A stretch of DNA of 64,000 nt from Synechococcales cyanobacterium C42_A2020_086. GTDB taxonomy: Bacteria; Cyanobacteriota; Cyanobacteriia; Elainellales; Elainellaceae. The stretch lies in NCBI GenBank assembly GCA_015272325.1, contig JACYLU010000031.1, positions 1 to 64,000 of the forward strand, given 5' to 3'. A program made the position numbers and the translations under genes. The first letter of the stretch is position 1; each line of letters opens with the position of its first letter. Shown here piece by piece: positions 16,811 to 25,563 of the stretch. The notes below the pieces were generated by a model. It saw nothing but the letters and a program-made list of their open reading frames with translations. It had not been told where the DNA came from and did not search any database.

Positions 16811-18859
16811 ATGCCTAACCGTCTTGCCCAAGCTCAAAGCCTGTACCTGCGGAAACACGCAGATAACCCCATTGACTGGTGGCCGTGGTGCGATGCGGCC
16901 CTAGAGAAAGCGCGACAGGAGAACAAGCCGATTTTTCTCTCGATTGGCTACTCGAGCTGCCACTGGTGCACCGTCATGGAAGGAGAAGCCTTCTCGGATG
17001 CCGAGGTGGCAGACTACATGAATGCCAACTTTGTGCCAATCAAGGTGGATCGCGAGGAGCGCCCCGATCTTGACAGCATCTATATGCAGGCGCTGCAGCT
17101 TATGACAGGGCAGGGCGGCTGGCCGCTGAATGTATTTCTCTCCCCTGAGGACCGGGTTCCGTTCTATGGTGGCACTTATTTCCCGCTAGAGCCAAAATAC
17201 GGTCGCCCAAGCTTCCTGCAGGTGCTACAGCGAATCCGCCAATTTTATGACACCGAAGCGGACAAACTGCAGTCCGTGAAAGATGAGATTTTGCAGCGGC
17301 TGCAGCAGTCTGCGTCCCTGGTAGCAACGAATGAGTTGCCTGCCGATTTGCTGCGGCTAGGGTTGGAATACAGCGCGGGCATTCTGGCGTCGGGCGGGAT
17401 GGGACCCAGCTTTCCGATGATTCCCTATGCGACGACAGCGCTGCGCGGCAGCCGGTTTCAGTTTGCCGAAGCTCGCTACGATGCCACCACAGTCTGCAAA
17501 CAGCGGGGGCTGAATCTGGCGCTTGGGGGCATCTATGACCATGTGGGTGGTGGCTTCCATCGCTATACTGTAGACCCTACCTGGACCGTGCCCCACTTTG
17601 AGAAAATGCTCTACGACAACGGGCAAATTGTGGAGTACCTAGCTGATCTCTGGGCGATGGGTATTCAGGAACCTGCCTTCGAGCGAGCTATCACAGGAAC
17701 GGTGCGGTGGCTACGGCGCGAGATGACCGCTCCTCAGGGCTATTTCTATGCGGCGCAGGATGCTGATAGCTTTGTCTCGCCTGCAGATCAAGAGCCAGAA
17801 GAAGGCGCATTCTACGTCTGGACCTACACCGAACTCGCCTCGCGGCTGACTGCTGAAGAGCTGAGCGAACTCAGCGAGCGGTTTGCGATTACTTCCAACG
17901 GCAACTTTGAAGGCAAGATTGTGTTGCAGCGTCGCCATCCGGGGCAACTGTCAGCATCGCTGGAAGCGGCGCTCGCCAAACTCTTTGCCGGACGCTATGG
18001 CGCTGCTCCCGAAGCAGTGACTCAGTTTCCACCGGCTCGCAATAACCAAGAAGCAAAGCAACTCTGGCCCGGTCGCATCCCGCCTGTGACCGACACTAAA
18101 ATGATCGTCGCCTGGAATAGCCTGATGATCTCGGGGCTGGCTCGTGCTGCCGCTGTGTTTCAGCAGCCTAGCTATTTTGACCTAGCCGCCGCAGCTGCTC
18201 GATTCATTCTGGAGCAGCAGCAGTCCCAGGGACGATTCCATCGCCTGAATTACGACGGACAGCCGTCGGTCATCGCTCAGTCGGAAGACTATGCCCTGTT
18301 CATCAAAGCCTTGCTGGATCTGGATCAAGCCGCTTTAGGACTGGGGAAAACCGCGTCGCCTTGGCTAGAGGTGGCCGTGCAGCTCCAGAGCGAATTTGAC
18401 GAACACCTGTGGAGTATTGAGTTGGGTGGCTACTACAACACCGATGCCCGTGCCGATCTGGTGGTGCGCGAACGCAGTGCCGACGACAACGCCACTCCCT
18501 CGGCCAATGGCATAGCTATTGCCAATCTGGTGCGGCTGTTTCTGGTAACTGAAGACACCGCCTATCTCGATCGCGCCGAGCAAGCGCTACATGCCTTCAG
18601 CACACTGATGCAGCAAACGCCTCAAGCCTGTCCTAGCTTGTTTGCGGCATTAGATTGGTTCCGCAACGCCACGCTGGTCCGCACATCGGCTGCCGCCGTT
18701 CCCTCGTTGATAGCGCGCTACTCGCCCACTGTCATGTATCGCGTTGAGCCTGAGCTGCCCGAGGGCACGGTAGGACTAGTGTGCCAAGGGTTGAGCTGCC
18801 GAGAGCCAGCTCGCTCGCTGGAGCAAATGCAGCAGCAGATTCAAGATAGTTCAAGATAG
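16811..18859 (+). CDS. Thioredoxin-domain protein of the YyaL/SSP411 (DUF255) family
   Basis: The 682-residue product starts with the DUF255 thioredoxin-like domain: YLRKHADNPIDWWPWCDAA, IFLSIGYSSCHWCTVMEGEAF (redox pair Cys50 and Cys53) and VKVDREERPDLDSIYM. The rest is an (alpha/alpha)6-barrel, N-acylglucosamine-epimerase-like region (GGIYDHVGGGFHRYTVD, WTVPHFEKMLYDNGQ). The family is widespread and its substrate unknown. Full length. The last two codon triplets overlap a 10-bp tandem duplication (TTCAAGATAG at 18840-18849 and 18850-18859) that ends exactly at the stop codon. Confidence 0.93.
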   Translation: MPNRLAQAQSLYLRKHADNPIDWWPWCDAALEKARQENKPIFLSIGYSSCHWCTVMEGEAFSDAEVADYMNANFVPIKVDREERPDLDSIYMQALQLMTGQGGWPLNVFLSPEDRVPFYGGTYFPLEPKYGRPSFLQVLQRIRQFYDTEADKLQSVKDEILQRLQQSASLVATNELPADLLRLGLEYSAGILASGGMGPSFPMIPYATTALRGSRFQFAEARYDATTVCKQRGLNLALGGIYDHVGGGFHRYTVDPTWTVPHFEKMLYDNGQIVEYLADLWAMGIQEPAFERAITGTVRWLRREMTAPQGYFYAAQDADSFVSPADQEPEEGAFYVWTYTELASRLTAEELSELSERFAITSNGNFEGKIVLQRRHPGQLSASLEAALAKLFAGRYGAAPEAVTQFPPARNNQEAKQLWPGRIPPVTDTKMIVAWNSLMISGLARAAAVFQQPSYFDLAAAAARFILEQQQSQGRFHRLNYDGQPSVIAQSEDYALFIKALLDLDQAALGLGKTASPWLEVAVQLQSEFDEHLWSIELGGYYNTDARADLVVRERSADDNATPSANGIAIANLVRLFLVTEDTAYLDRAEQALHAFSTLMQQTPQACPSLFAALDWFRNATLVRTSAAAVPSLIARYSPTVMYRVEPELPEGTVGLVCQGLSCREPARSLEQMQQQIQDSSR

Positions 18860-18973
18860 CCTAACCCACGAGGGGATTGATAGAACTACTGATAGAACGT
18901 TTGAGATGAGCCGCCGCAGGCAACCTAGAACACCCATCAGATAACCTCTCGGCGGCCGGTGTGCCCTTGAGAA

Positions 18974-19128
18974 TCTACAGACACCTCCCCCTTTTTTCGG
19001 TGGTCTTCACCGATTGCGAATCAGCAATGACTACCAATGCCCTAGCTGATTCCTTGGAGCAATCGCCGATGTGGCAACCGATGATTTCTCGGGTGTCTGC
19101 ATCCATCGCCACCCCCACCCACTGCTGA
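18974..19128 (-). pseudogene. Mosaic transposase fossil (IS1-like fused to IS5-like)
   Basis: On the minus strand an uninterrupted ~50-codon frame reads QQWVGVAMDADTREIIG, then CHIGDCSKESARAL, which matches the DDE-core of IS1-family transposases. It then continues without a break into IADSQSVKTTEKRG, which is the catalytic-Asp region of IS5-family transposases, and stops at 18974-18976. Neither enzyme can be intact. A recombination or nested-insertion scar joining two element types in frame is the simplest reading. Family assignments are from motif memory. Confidence 0.55.
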
Positions 19129-19132
19129 AGCG

Positions 19133-19298
19133 TCTACCGAAAATCACGTTCGTTCATTTCCTCGAAAAAGAACTCCTCGCTTTGAGTTGCCATTCGTAAT
19201 GCTATGCGGTCTTGTAGAATTCTTGAATTAAAGTTGCTACGAATTTCCTCATCCACACGATTGAGCAAAAATGGTATTTTGTATCCGGCATGATTGAT
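19133..19298 (-). pseudogene. Possible gene fragment
   Basis: A minus-strand frame of about 55 codons between stops contains YKIPFLLNRVDEEIRSNF, then ILQDRIALRMATQSEEFFFE. Composition is protein-like but there is no start codon except an internal ATG, no ribosome-binding site, and I recognise no family. It abuts the transposase fossil, so it may be the broken target gene. Low certainty. Confidence 0.2.
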
Positions 19299-19482
19299 CT
19301 AGCAGTCATTATGCGAAGCGTATTTTCTAGCCTAACGAGTTAGACAAAGGCTAAACACCAGCCCAGCGACGGTTCACTGGTCTCCATTGAGAACTGCATG
19401 GGAGTCTAAATGCTGCTTTGCTATAGATCCACTCTAGACAAGCAAATCTATAGCTAAAGCTCTCGTGCCTCTTCGTCAGCTA

Positions 19483-19506
19483 GGGGTCACATCTGGGGTC
19501 ACATCT
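19483..19506. repeat. GGGGTCACATCT tandem duplication
   Basis: Two perfect adjacent copies of a 12-mer, 42 bp before the stop codon of the minus-strand gene at 19548-19985. Confidence 0.95.
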
Positions 19507-19547
19507 GATGAATATGAATCCTGAATGATTGACCCAGACTAAAATGT

Positions 19548-19985
19548 TCACCCCTGCGCGTGGCGATTGATGATTTTTGCGAGATCGGGGACCGCATCTT
19601 CTACGTCGCTTTTAACGGACTTGCGGAGCTTACTGTAGGCACCGCGCACCACACCGTTATTGGACTTTTCAATTCTGGCATCGGTGACACTGAGCACCAT
19701 ATCTGCCGTACGCGAGCGGTTTTGCGCTAGATGCTCCACCGGATTGCCCGTCTGCATTCCTTCATCCCAGATCGGATCGAGGGCATTCAGCACATCGGGG
19801 AGAATTCGCTCGATTGCACCAGACACATAGTTCGCGCCAATGCCCTTGACGACTCCGTAGGTTGCCTTTAGGGCCAGCCCTGAAATACCGTTCTTGGCAG
19901 CGACCTGGTCATCGATCAGTTTGGTGCAGTCGGCAACTAGGTCAGCCTTGGTTTGCTGCGCTTTGATTTGGTCGTTCAGTCCCAT
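19548..19985 (-). CDS. Conserved hypothetical protein (DUF6918-like)
   Basis: A 145-residue soluble, mostly helical protein. The pattern ADLVADCTKLIDDQVAAKNG, ISGLALKATYGVVKGI, then LSVTDARIEKSNNGVVRGAY and SKLRKSVKSDVEDAVPDLAK resembles the DUF6918 family, which I know mainly from other phyla such as actinobacteria; function unknown. It is flanked on both sides by 550-690 bp of gene-free, transposon-scarred DNA, consistent with horizontal acquisition. The ATG at 19985 lacks a strong ribosome-binding site, but no later Met fits. Confidence 0.6.
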   Translation of the reverse strand: MGLNDQIKAQQTKADLVADCTKLIDDQVAAKNGISGLALKATYGVVKGIGANYVSGAIERILPDVLNALDPIWDEGMQTGNPVEHLAQNRSRTADMVLSVTDARIEKSNNGVVRGAYSKLRKSVKSDVEDAVPDLAKIINRHAQG

Positions 19986-20754
19986 AGCAGTTTTTTCAGC
20001 TTTCTCAGCATCAACGTCGCATCTTGATTATTGAAACATTTTGCAGAAATGCAATGCTTCCCAGGAATCTTTCGACATTACTTAACAGAACTATAAATAT
20101 TCGGCAACCGGGGAACCCGGAATTCATACGGGAGGCGGCTTGTTCAGTACCAATGTCAGGGATCTGCGGTACTGGTCTTTTCATTAGTGAGATAATTAGC
20201 GAGAACTGCAAAGCCACGTGAATTGAGGCATTCTTTCATCTTGATGGGTCGTTGGGCAAACTCCATCGCCATTGTCGGAGTCATGGGCTTGCCTAACCGC
20301 CAAGACCGTCGGCTTGAGAGCCGGTCACCCACAACGGGCTGAACTCTTTGGCAGTAGGATTTTCCCTAGTGAGGGAATGGGACGGGGAGCAGTCAATGTA
20401 AAATTTTTCAGGGGATGCCGCATTTTCTGCGGATGATGCCACAGAGGATATGAATAGTGAGCCAGGGGTCTAGTAACTGTAAAAGGTCGCTGTCGAGACG
20501 AGTTCGCTCAACCCGTGCGGCGACTTGCAGAACACGACCGAAGCCAATGACAAGTGCTACAGTAGGTTTGAAGCCAATCCCGTGGTTGGTGCCTCGCTCC
20601 GTTGTATTAATTCCCTGTTAAATCATTATTCTGACCAGATGAAGACCGAGCTGGCTGAGACAAGGGGCCAGTTCCACAGCAGTAACAAGCCGCTCCAAAC
20701 TGTTTTATCAACTTCTGTATACTAATATCTACCCAATGGAAACGCTGATTTTTG
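19986..20754. other. Gene-free gap with folded segment
   Basis: No supported protein gene in 769 bp; the short frames here have no ribosome-binding site or recognisable product. It contains the structured segment at 20290-20378 and a CCGCA-TTTTC-TGCGG hairpin at 20418-20432. The stretch nearest 20754 must carry the promoter of the DnaJ-TPR gene. Confidence 0.5.
20290..20378 (+). ncRNA. Candidate structured RNA or mobile-element end
   Basis: An outer helix can form between CCTA at 20292-20295 plus GCCAAGA at 20299-20305 and TCTTTGGC at 20345-20352 plus TAGG at 20355-20358. It encloses a hairpin CGGCT-TGAG-AGCCG (20310-20323) with a further GAC/GTC extension. Directly 3' is a second hairpin TTCCCT-AGTG-AGGGAA (20362-20377). 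This nested layout recalls RNAs at the right ends of IS200/IS605-type elements, but no tnpB gene is present. It is not a tRNA: the T-loop and acceptor stem are missing. Strand is a guess. Confidence 0.3.
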
Positions 20755-21672
20755 ATGTCACAGACCTCTTTTCCCCCAGAATGGCTGCATCAGTTTTCTG
20801 ATCCCTATGCGGTACTGGGCTTATCTGTGGCTGCGGATGAACGCCGAGTTTTGAAACGCTATCGTAGTGTTGCCAAGCGGTTGCATCCCGACAGCATGTC
20901 AGCAGCCGATGCCGCCCTGAAGACCCTAGCAAGTCAACTCCTGACTCGCTTGGTGAATCCTGCTTATCAGCGGTTGAAACAAGACAAAGACCGAGCAGAA
21001 ACGCTGGCAACGCTGCGTCTGCGGGTGCGGCAAATGAACCGAGACGAGCCGCTGTCGCCTCAGAGTACGGTGGCGCAGAAGCTGCTGAAGCTGCCTCTCC
21101 ACGAAGCTGACATTCATTATGAGCAAACCGTCGCTGAGCTGGCAGAGCTGCAATATCAAGACCTTGATCTGGGGCTAAGCCAGTTTGAGACCGTTACGCG
21201 ACAGCTGGCAGAATTGAATCTGGCATTCCTGCACCTGAAGATGGGTGAGCTGGTGATTCGTGAAAAACGAGCCGGTATTGTTGCCGCCAAGCAGGCACGA
21301 CCACTGCAGTTTGCGCCGAGCCAAACCGAAACGGCTCAAGTGGCTGTCAGCTACGCCCAGCGACACTTTCAGCGAGCGCAGGAATACGCCAAGAAGGCAA
21401 ACTGGCCGCAGGTGGTAGCCGAACTACGGGATGCGATCCGGTTGGAACCTAACCGCAGTGAATACCACTCGCTGCTGGCAAAAGCCTACTTGATGCAAAA
21501 CTTGGTGGGTATGGCAAAGGTGCATTTTCGGCAAGCCTTGAAGTTCAATCCCAAGGATCCGTTGGCAGTTCAGTATGCTGCCCGGCTCAATCTCAGCTTA
21601 GAACCAGCGGCGGAGAAGTCTCCTCGCAGTTCCGGCGGTGGGCTGTTTAGTCTGTTCAGCAAAAAGCGATAA
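20755..21672 (+). CDS. DnaJ-domain protein with C-terminal TPR repeats
   Basis: About 305 residues from the ATG at 20755. An N-terminal J domain (DPYAVLGLSVAADERRVLKRYRSVAKRLHPD) retains the Hsp70-activating HPD triad at residues 44-46. A middle helical region follows, then tetratricopeptide-like repeats (AQRHFQRAQEYAKKANWPQV, LRDAIRLEPNRSEYHSLLAK, HFRQALKFNPKDPLAVQYAA). The tail is basic and serine-rich (SGGGLFSLFSKKR). Likely a co-chaperone or assembly factor. The gene ends nine bases before pyrB, so the two probably form an operon. Confidence 0.88.
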   Translation: MSQTSFPPEWLHQFSDPYAVLGLSVAADERRVLKRYRSVAKRLHPDSMSAADAALKTLASQLLTRLVNPAYQRLKQDKDRAETLATLRLRVRQMNRDEPLSPQSTVAQKLLKLPLHEADIHYEQTVAELAELQYQDLDLGLSQFETVTRQLAELNLAFLHLKMGELVIREKRAGIVAAKQARPLQFAPSQTETAQVAVSYAQRHFQRAQEYAKKANWPQVVAELRDAIRLEPNRSEYHSLLAKAYLMQNLVGMAKVHFRQALKFNPKDPLAVQYAARLNLSLEPAAEKSPRSSGGGLFSLFSKKR

Positions 21673-21681
21673 GCAGCATCC

Positions 21682-22695
21682 ATGGCTACCGCTCCTTGGA
21701 CTCGCCGCCACATTCTCTCTCTGGCTGATTTCCAGCCCGAGGAATATGACACAGTGCTGCAAACGGCCGCTAGCTTTCAAGAGGTGCTGTCTCGCCGCAC
21801 TAAGAAAGTGCCCGCCCTACAGGGGCAGGTGGTGGCAAATCTCTTCTTTGAGCCTTCAACCCGCACCCGCAGCAGCTTTGAGCTAGCGGCAAAACGCCTC
21901 TCGGCAGATACGCTGAATTTTGCACCCGGTACCTCGTCCCTCACGAAGGGGGAAACCATCCTGGATACTGCCAAAACCTATCTGGCGATGGGGACCGACA
22001 TTATGGTGGTGCGGCATCGGGAAGCGGGCGTGCCTCACGCGATTGCAGAAGAAATGGATCGCTTGCAGTCGCGAGTGGGAGTGTTTAATGCAGGTGATGG
22101 TCAGCACGAGCATCCGTCGCAAGCGCTGCTCGATCTGTTTACTCTCTGTACGCTGCTGGATCCCGAAAAACCGCGGCTATCGCTGCTGAACGGCAAAAAA
22201 ATTGCCATTGTTGGCGACATTCTGCACTCGAGAGTAGCCCGATCTAATATTTGGAGCCTCACGGCGAGCGGGGCTGAGGTGCATCTAGCTGGACCGCCCA
22301 CACTGTTGCCGAAGCTATTTGCCGATTTTGTTCAAACGAAGTCTGCCGCCCTGAACCGCCAGCTAGTTCTGCACTGGTCGCTGGAACCCGCTTTGCAAGA
22401 CGCTGATTTTGTGATGACGCTGCGGCTGCAAAAAGAACGGATGACGAACCATCTGCTGCCCAGCCTACGAGAGTATCATCAACGGTTTGGGCTGACGCAC
22501 GAGCGGATCAAGCTCTGCCGCCCTGAGGTAAAAGTTCTGCATCCGGGGCCGGTGAACCGAGGCGTTGAGATCAGCTCAGAATTGATGGACGATCCGCAGA
22601 TTAGTCTCATTTCGCAGCAGGTTACAAGTGGCATAGCCGTGCGCATGGCGCTGCTGTACCTCATGGGTAGTGGTAAACAGAAAGAAGAATCCTAG
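21682..22695 (+). CDS. pyrB: Aspartate carbamoyltransferase catalytic subunit
   Basis: Catalyses carbamoyl phosphate plus aspartate to N-carbamoyl-aspartate in pyrimidine synthesis. The phosphate-binding motif STRTRSSF is at residues 59-66; [15 protein letters not shown], the [12 protein letters not shown] switch and [11 protein letters not shown] are all in place. At 337 residues it is slightly longer than Escherichia coli PyrB but usual for cyanobacteria. Start ATG at 21682 directly follows the DnaJ-TPR gene. Confidence 0.97.
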   Translation: MATAPWTRRHILSLADFQPEEYDTVLQTAASFQEVLSRRTKKVPALQGQVVANLFFEPSTRTRSSFELAAKRLSADTLNFAPGTSSLTKGETILDTAKTYLAMGTDIMVVRHREAGVPHAIAEEMDRLQSRVGVFNAGDGQHEHPSQALLDLFTLCTLLDPEKPRLSLLNGKKIAIVGDILHSRVARSNIWSLTASGAEVHLAGPPTLLPKLFADFVQTKSAALNRQLVLHWSLEPALQDADFVMTLRLQKERMTNHLLPSLREYHQRFGLTHERIKLCRPEVKVLHPGPVNRGVEISSELMDDPQISLISQQVTSGIAVRMALLYLMGSGKQKEES

Positions 22696-22728
22696 GCTGT
22701 TTCCTGCCTGCTGCGTAGTGCACTCGGT

Positions 22729-22752
22729 CGAGATAGAGCACGAGATAGAGCA
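22729..22752. repeat. CGAGATAGAGCA tandem duplication
   Basis: Two perfect adjacent 12-mers in the gap between pyrB and the glycosyltransferase gene. Confidence 0.95.
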
Positions 22753-22864
22753 GTCCATCTTTCGTTACTCTTATTAACCACATGGGAACGCTAGCGAGTG
22801 AATGCCAGTGCGCTGGCCGGATTGCTTGTTCTTGTTCTATCTACTCTGCTGTAGAAGACATCCC

Positions 22865-23791
22865 ATGCCGGAACCCCAAATTTCTGCCATTATTTGCACC
22901 CATAACCGCGACGCCTATTTGGGTACTGCCATCGATAGCGTGTTGACGCAAGCCTTTCCCGGCGAATTCGAGCTGATTGTGGTCGACAATGCCTCAACGG
23001 ACTCCACCCGCGAGATCGTTGAAGCGCGGCAGCCGCACCCTCGTCTGCATTATCTCTATGAGCCAGTTACAGGACTATCGGTAGCTCGCAACAGCGGTGC
23101 CAAGCTCGCTCGTGCCCCGATTCTGGCTTACCTAGACGATGACGCAGTGGCGAGTCCCGGCTGGTTAGCAGCTCTCTACGAAGCATATCAACACAACGAC
23201 CGATTAGCGATTGCGGGCGGCAAAGTGACGCTGCTCTGGGGAGATCAACCACCGCCGCGCTGGCTGTCTGCGGGGTTAGCCGGCAATTTGGGAGCCTACG
23301 ACCTTGGAGACGCAATGGTATGGATCGATCGTCCTAGCCTCACGCCGCGCGGTCTCAACTATTCGATTCGACGGTCGTTTCTAGAGCAAGTCGGTGGATT
23401 TGATCTCAATCTGGGGCGCATCGGCAAGACGCTACTCTCCAACGAAGAACTGCGGATGACCGAGCTGGCGCTGGAACAAGGTTGGCAGGTTGCTTATCTA
23501 CCAGAAGCCCTTGTGGCGCACCATGTAGCGGCAGAGCGGCTGCATCCTGCCTGGTTTTTGAATCGTGGCTGGTGGCAGGGCATCAGTGAGTGCTACCGCG
23601 AACAGTTGGCGGGACGAGCCGGGCTAATGCAATTGGGTCGCGGAGGTGAGCGACTCTTACGAGGGTTGTACCGCTCATTGAAGTACTGCTACGACCCAGC
23701 GCAGCGCTTCGACAATTTTGCCTACGCCTATGGGCAAATCGGCTATCTAGCGGCTGTGGTGCAAGGAATGCTGAAGAAGCAGCCGAAGTAG
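22865..23791 (+). CDS. Family 2 glycosyltransferase (hormogonium-polysaccharide type)
   Basis: About 308 residues from the ATG at 22865 (MPEPQISAIICTHNRD), where the GT-A fold begins; the ATG at 22802 would add a cysteine-rich leader with no family match. Motifs: ELIVVDNASTDSTREIV for nucleotide binding, AYLDDDAVASPGWL as the DxD metal site, LNYSIRRSFLEQVGGFD and a NEELRMTELALEQGWQVAYLP region. It probably transfers a sugar from a nucleotide donor at the cytoplasmic membrane face. Clustered with a second GT2 gene and an HpsU-like acetyltransferase, suggesting exopolysaccharide synthesis. Confidence 0.9.
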   Translation: MPEPQISAIICTHNRDAYLGTAIDSVLTQAFPGEFELIVVDNASTDSTREIVEARQPHPRLHYLYEPVTGLSVARNSGAKLARAPILAYLDDDAVASPGWLAALYEAYQHNDRLAIAGGKVTLLWGDQPPPRWLSAGLAGNLGAYDLGDAMVWIDRPSLTPRGLNYSIRRSFLEQVGGFDLNLGRIGKTLLSNEELRMTELALEQGWQVAYLPEALVAHHVAAERLHPAWFLNRGWWQGISECYREQLAGRAGLMQLGRGGERLLRGLYRSLKYCYDPAQRFDNFAYAYGQIGYLAAVVQGMLKKQPK

Positions 23792-23912
23792 CCATCCAAT
23801 GGGCTTTGGCAAACGAATGTATTGAGAGAGCGTTACGGTTGGCGCTGAGCTGACAGTTTTCCATGTTATCCACTCTGGTTATCTATTCTGCTGAATTCCG
23901 AGTCTGAATCCT

Positions 23913-24857
23913 ATGAACTCCATACCCTCCAAAGTGCCGGTCTCGGTTTTGATTCCCGCCAAAAACGAGCAAGAGAATCTGCCCGCCTGCCTTGCTAGCG
24001 TCGCCTGTGCCGATGAAGTGTTTGTCGTCGATTCGCAAAGCAGCGATCGCTCGGTGGAAATTGCCGAGCAGTATGGAGCACAGGTGGTGCAGTTTTACTT
24101 CAATGGCCGCTGGCCAAAAAAGAAAAACTGGTCGCTGGACAATCTGCCCTTCCGCAACGAGTGGGTCCTAATTGTAGACTGCGACGAGCGGATCACGCCC
24201 GAGCTGTGGCAGGAGATCGCGATCGCGATCCAAAATCCCAATTACAACGGCTATTATCTGAATCGGCGCGTTTTCTTCCTGGGGCAATGGATTCGCCACG
24301 GCGGCAAATACCCCGACTGGAATCTGCGCCTATTTCGCCATGCTCAGGGGCGCTACGAAAACCTCAACACCGACGCGATTCGCAATACCGGGGATAACGA
24401 AGTCCACGAGCATGTGGTGCTAGAGGGCCAGGTGGGTTATCTGAAGAACGACATGCTGCACATCGACTTCCGCGATATTTTCCACTGGCTAGAGCGACAC
24501 AACCGCTATTCCAATTGGGAAGCACAGGTCTACTACAATCTGCTGACCGGCATGGGTGAAGGCGGCACGATTGGCGCCAATCTGTTTGGAGACGCCGTGC
24601 AGCGCAAGCGCTTTCTCAAGAAAATCTGGGTGCGGCTGCCGTTCAAGCCGTTGCTGCGGTTTGTGCTGTTCTATATCGTTCGCCTAGGCTTTCTAGACGG
24701 CAAAGCGGGGTATATGTATGCGCGGCTGCTCAGCCAGTACGAATACCAGATTGGGGTCAAGCTCTATGAGCTGCAGTACGGCGGGCGACTCAACAAGCGT
24801 TCCGAGGTGGATACACCACCTTTGCCCTTGGACGCCGTCCCTCAAGCCGACGTTTAA
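23913..24857 (+). CDS. Family 2 glycosyltransferase (WaaE/KdtX-like)
   Basis: 314 residues: PVSVLIPAKNEQENLPACLA, VFVVDSQSSDRSVEIAEQYG, EWVLIVDCDERITPELW (DxD-type site), then NRRVFFLGQWIRHGGKYPDW and a C-terminal region with LRFVLFYIVRLGFLDG, possibly membrane-associated. The short arrangement matches WaaE-like transferases that add glucose or heptose to surface glycans. Neighbouring GT2 and acetyltransferase genes on the same strand indicate a common polysaccharide pathway. Confidence 0.9.
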   Translation: MNSIPSKVPVSVLIPAKNEQENLPACLASVACADEVFVVDSQSSDRSVEIAEQYGAQVVQFYFNGRWPKKKNWSLDNLPFRNEWVLIVDCDERITPELWQEIAIAIQNPNYNGYYLNRRVFFLGQWIRHGGKYPDWNLRLFRHAQGRYENLNTDAIRNTGDNEVHEHVVLEGQVGYLKNDMLHIDFRDIFHWLERHNRYSNWEAQVYYNLLTGMGEGGTIGANLFGDAVQRKRFLKKIWVRLPFKPLLRFVLFYIVRLGFLDGKAGYMYARLLSQYEYQIGVKLYELQYGGRLNKRSEVDTPPLPLDAVPQADV

Positions 24858-24945
24858 TTTCTCATAATTCCTGAGCTGAATGACTACAGCCTTGTTGCGT
24901 GAGCCGCTTCTCTAGCCCTTTTAGCGTAATGACCTGCCAGTTGCT

Positions 24946-25563
24946 ATGACCTCTTCCCCTTTCTCCGGCGATATTCATCTTTCCTCTCCCATGCTGGAGT
25001 TGTCTGCTCCAGCGCTAGTCGATCTGGGTCGTTACGATCAGTCCTGGTTTGATCGCGGGCGGCCAGGCTGGCTGATTCTGCTCTGGTGGCTCGTGCAGGC
25101 GATTATATTTCCGCTGACGCCCCATTCGCTGCATGGACCGCGCGTAGCATTGCTGCGGCTATTTGGGGCTACGGTCGGTCACGGCGTCAGCATCCGACCT
25201 ACCGCTCGCATTACCTATCCTTGGAAGGTCAGCATTGGCGACTATAGCTGGATCGGGGATGATGTAGTGCTCTACAGCCTCGATCGAATTACGATTGGCA
25301 AGCACTGCGTGATCTCGCAGAAAAGCTACCTCTGCACTGGCAGCCATGACGTTCAAGATCCCACCTTCCGGCTGCAAACTGCGCCCATCCGGATTGGTAA
25401 CGGCGTCTGGGTCGCGAGCGACTGCTTCATCGCGCCGGGGGTGATGATTGGGTCCAATGCTGTTATTGGCACCCGCAGCACAGTCTTACGCTCGATGCCC
25501 GCCCAACAAATTTGCTGGGGCAGCCCCTGTCAGCCGCGCTACCCGCGAGAGATATCTGCCTAG
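24946..25563 (+). CDS. hpsU: WcaF/HpsU-type O-acetyltransferase
   Basis: A 205-residue left-handed beta-helix acetyltransferase. Hexapeptide repeats run from about residue 75 on (GHGVSIRPTARITYPWKVSI, IGDYSWIGDDVVLYSLD, ITIGKHCVISQKSYLCTGSH, IGNGVWVASDCFIAPGVMIG). The N-terminal part has RGRPGWLILLWWLVQAIIFP, a membrane-associating segment. It matches the proteins annotated as hormogonium polysaccharide acetyltransferase HpsU. Its TAG stop shares the tetranucleotide CTAG with the stop codon of the convergent gltA gene. Confidence 0.85.
   Translation: MTSSPFSGDIHLSSPMLELSAPALVDLGRYDQSWFDRGRPGWLILLWWLVQAIIFPLTPHSLHGPRVALLRLFGATVGHGVSIRPTARITYPWKVSIGDYSWIGDDVVLYSLDRITIGKHCVISQKSYLCTGSHDVQDPTFRLQTAPIRIGNGVWVASDCFIAPGVMIGSNAVIGTRSTVLRSMPAQQICWGSPCQPRYPREISA

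Larger units (their letters stand above)
18860..19547. other. Degenerate gene-free gap
   Basis: Apart from the two fossils above and the duplication at 19483-19506, I see no intact gene, tRNA or clear terminator in this 688-bp stretch. It looks like a decaying former insertion site. Confidence 0.6.

Noticed and set aside
20290-20360. tRNA-Ser with anticodon TGA (CTTGAGA loop)
   Set aside because: The loop looks right but no TPsiC arm, CCA-side acceptor stem or D arm can be formed; the outer helix pairs differently.
20525-20725. 66-codon plus-strand frame in the gap
   Set aside because: No ribosome-binding site, no recognisable product and no support from composition.
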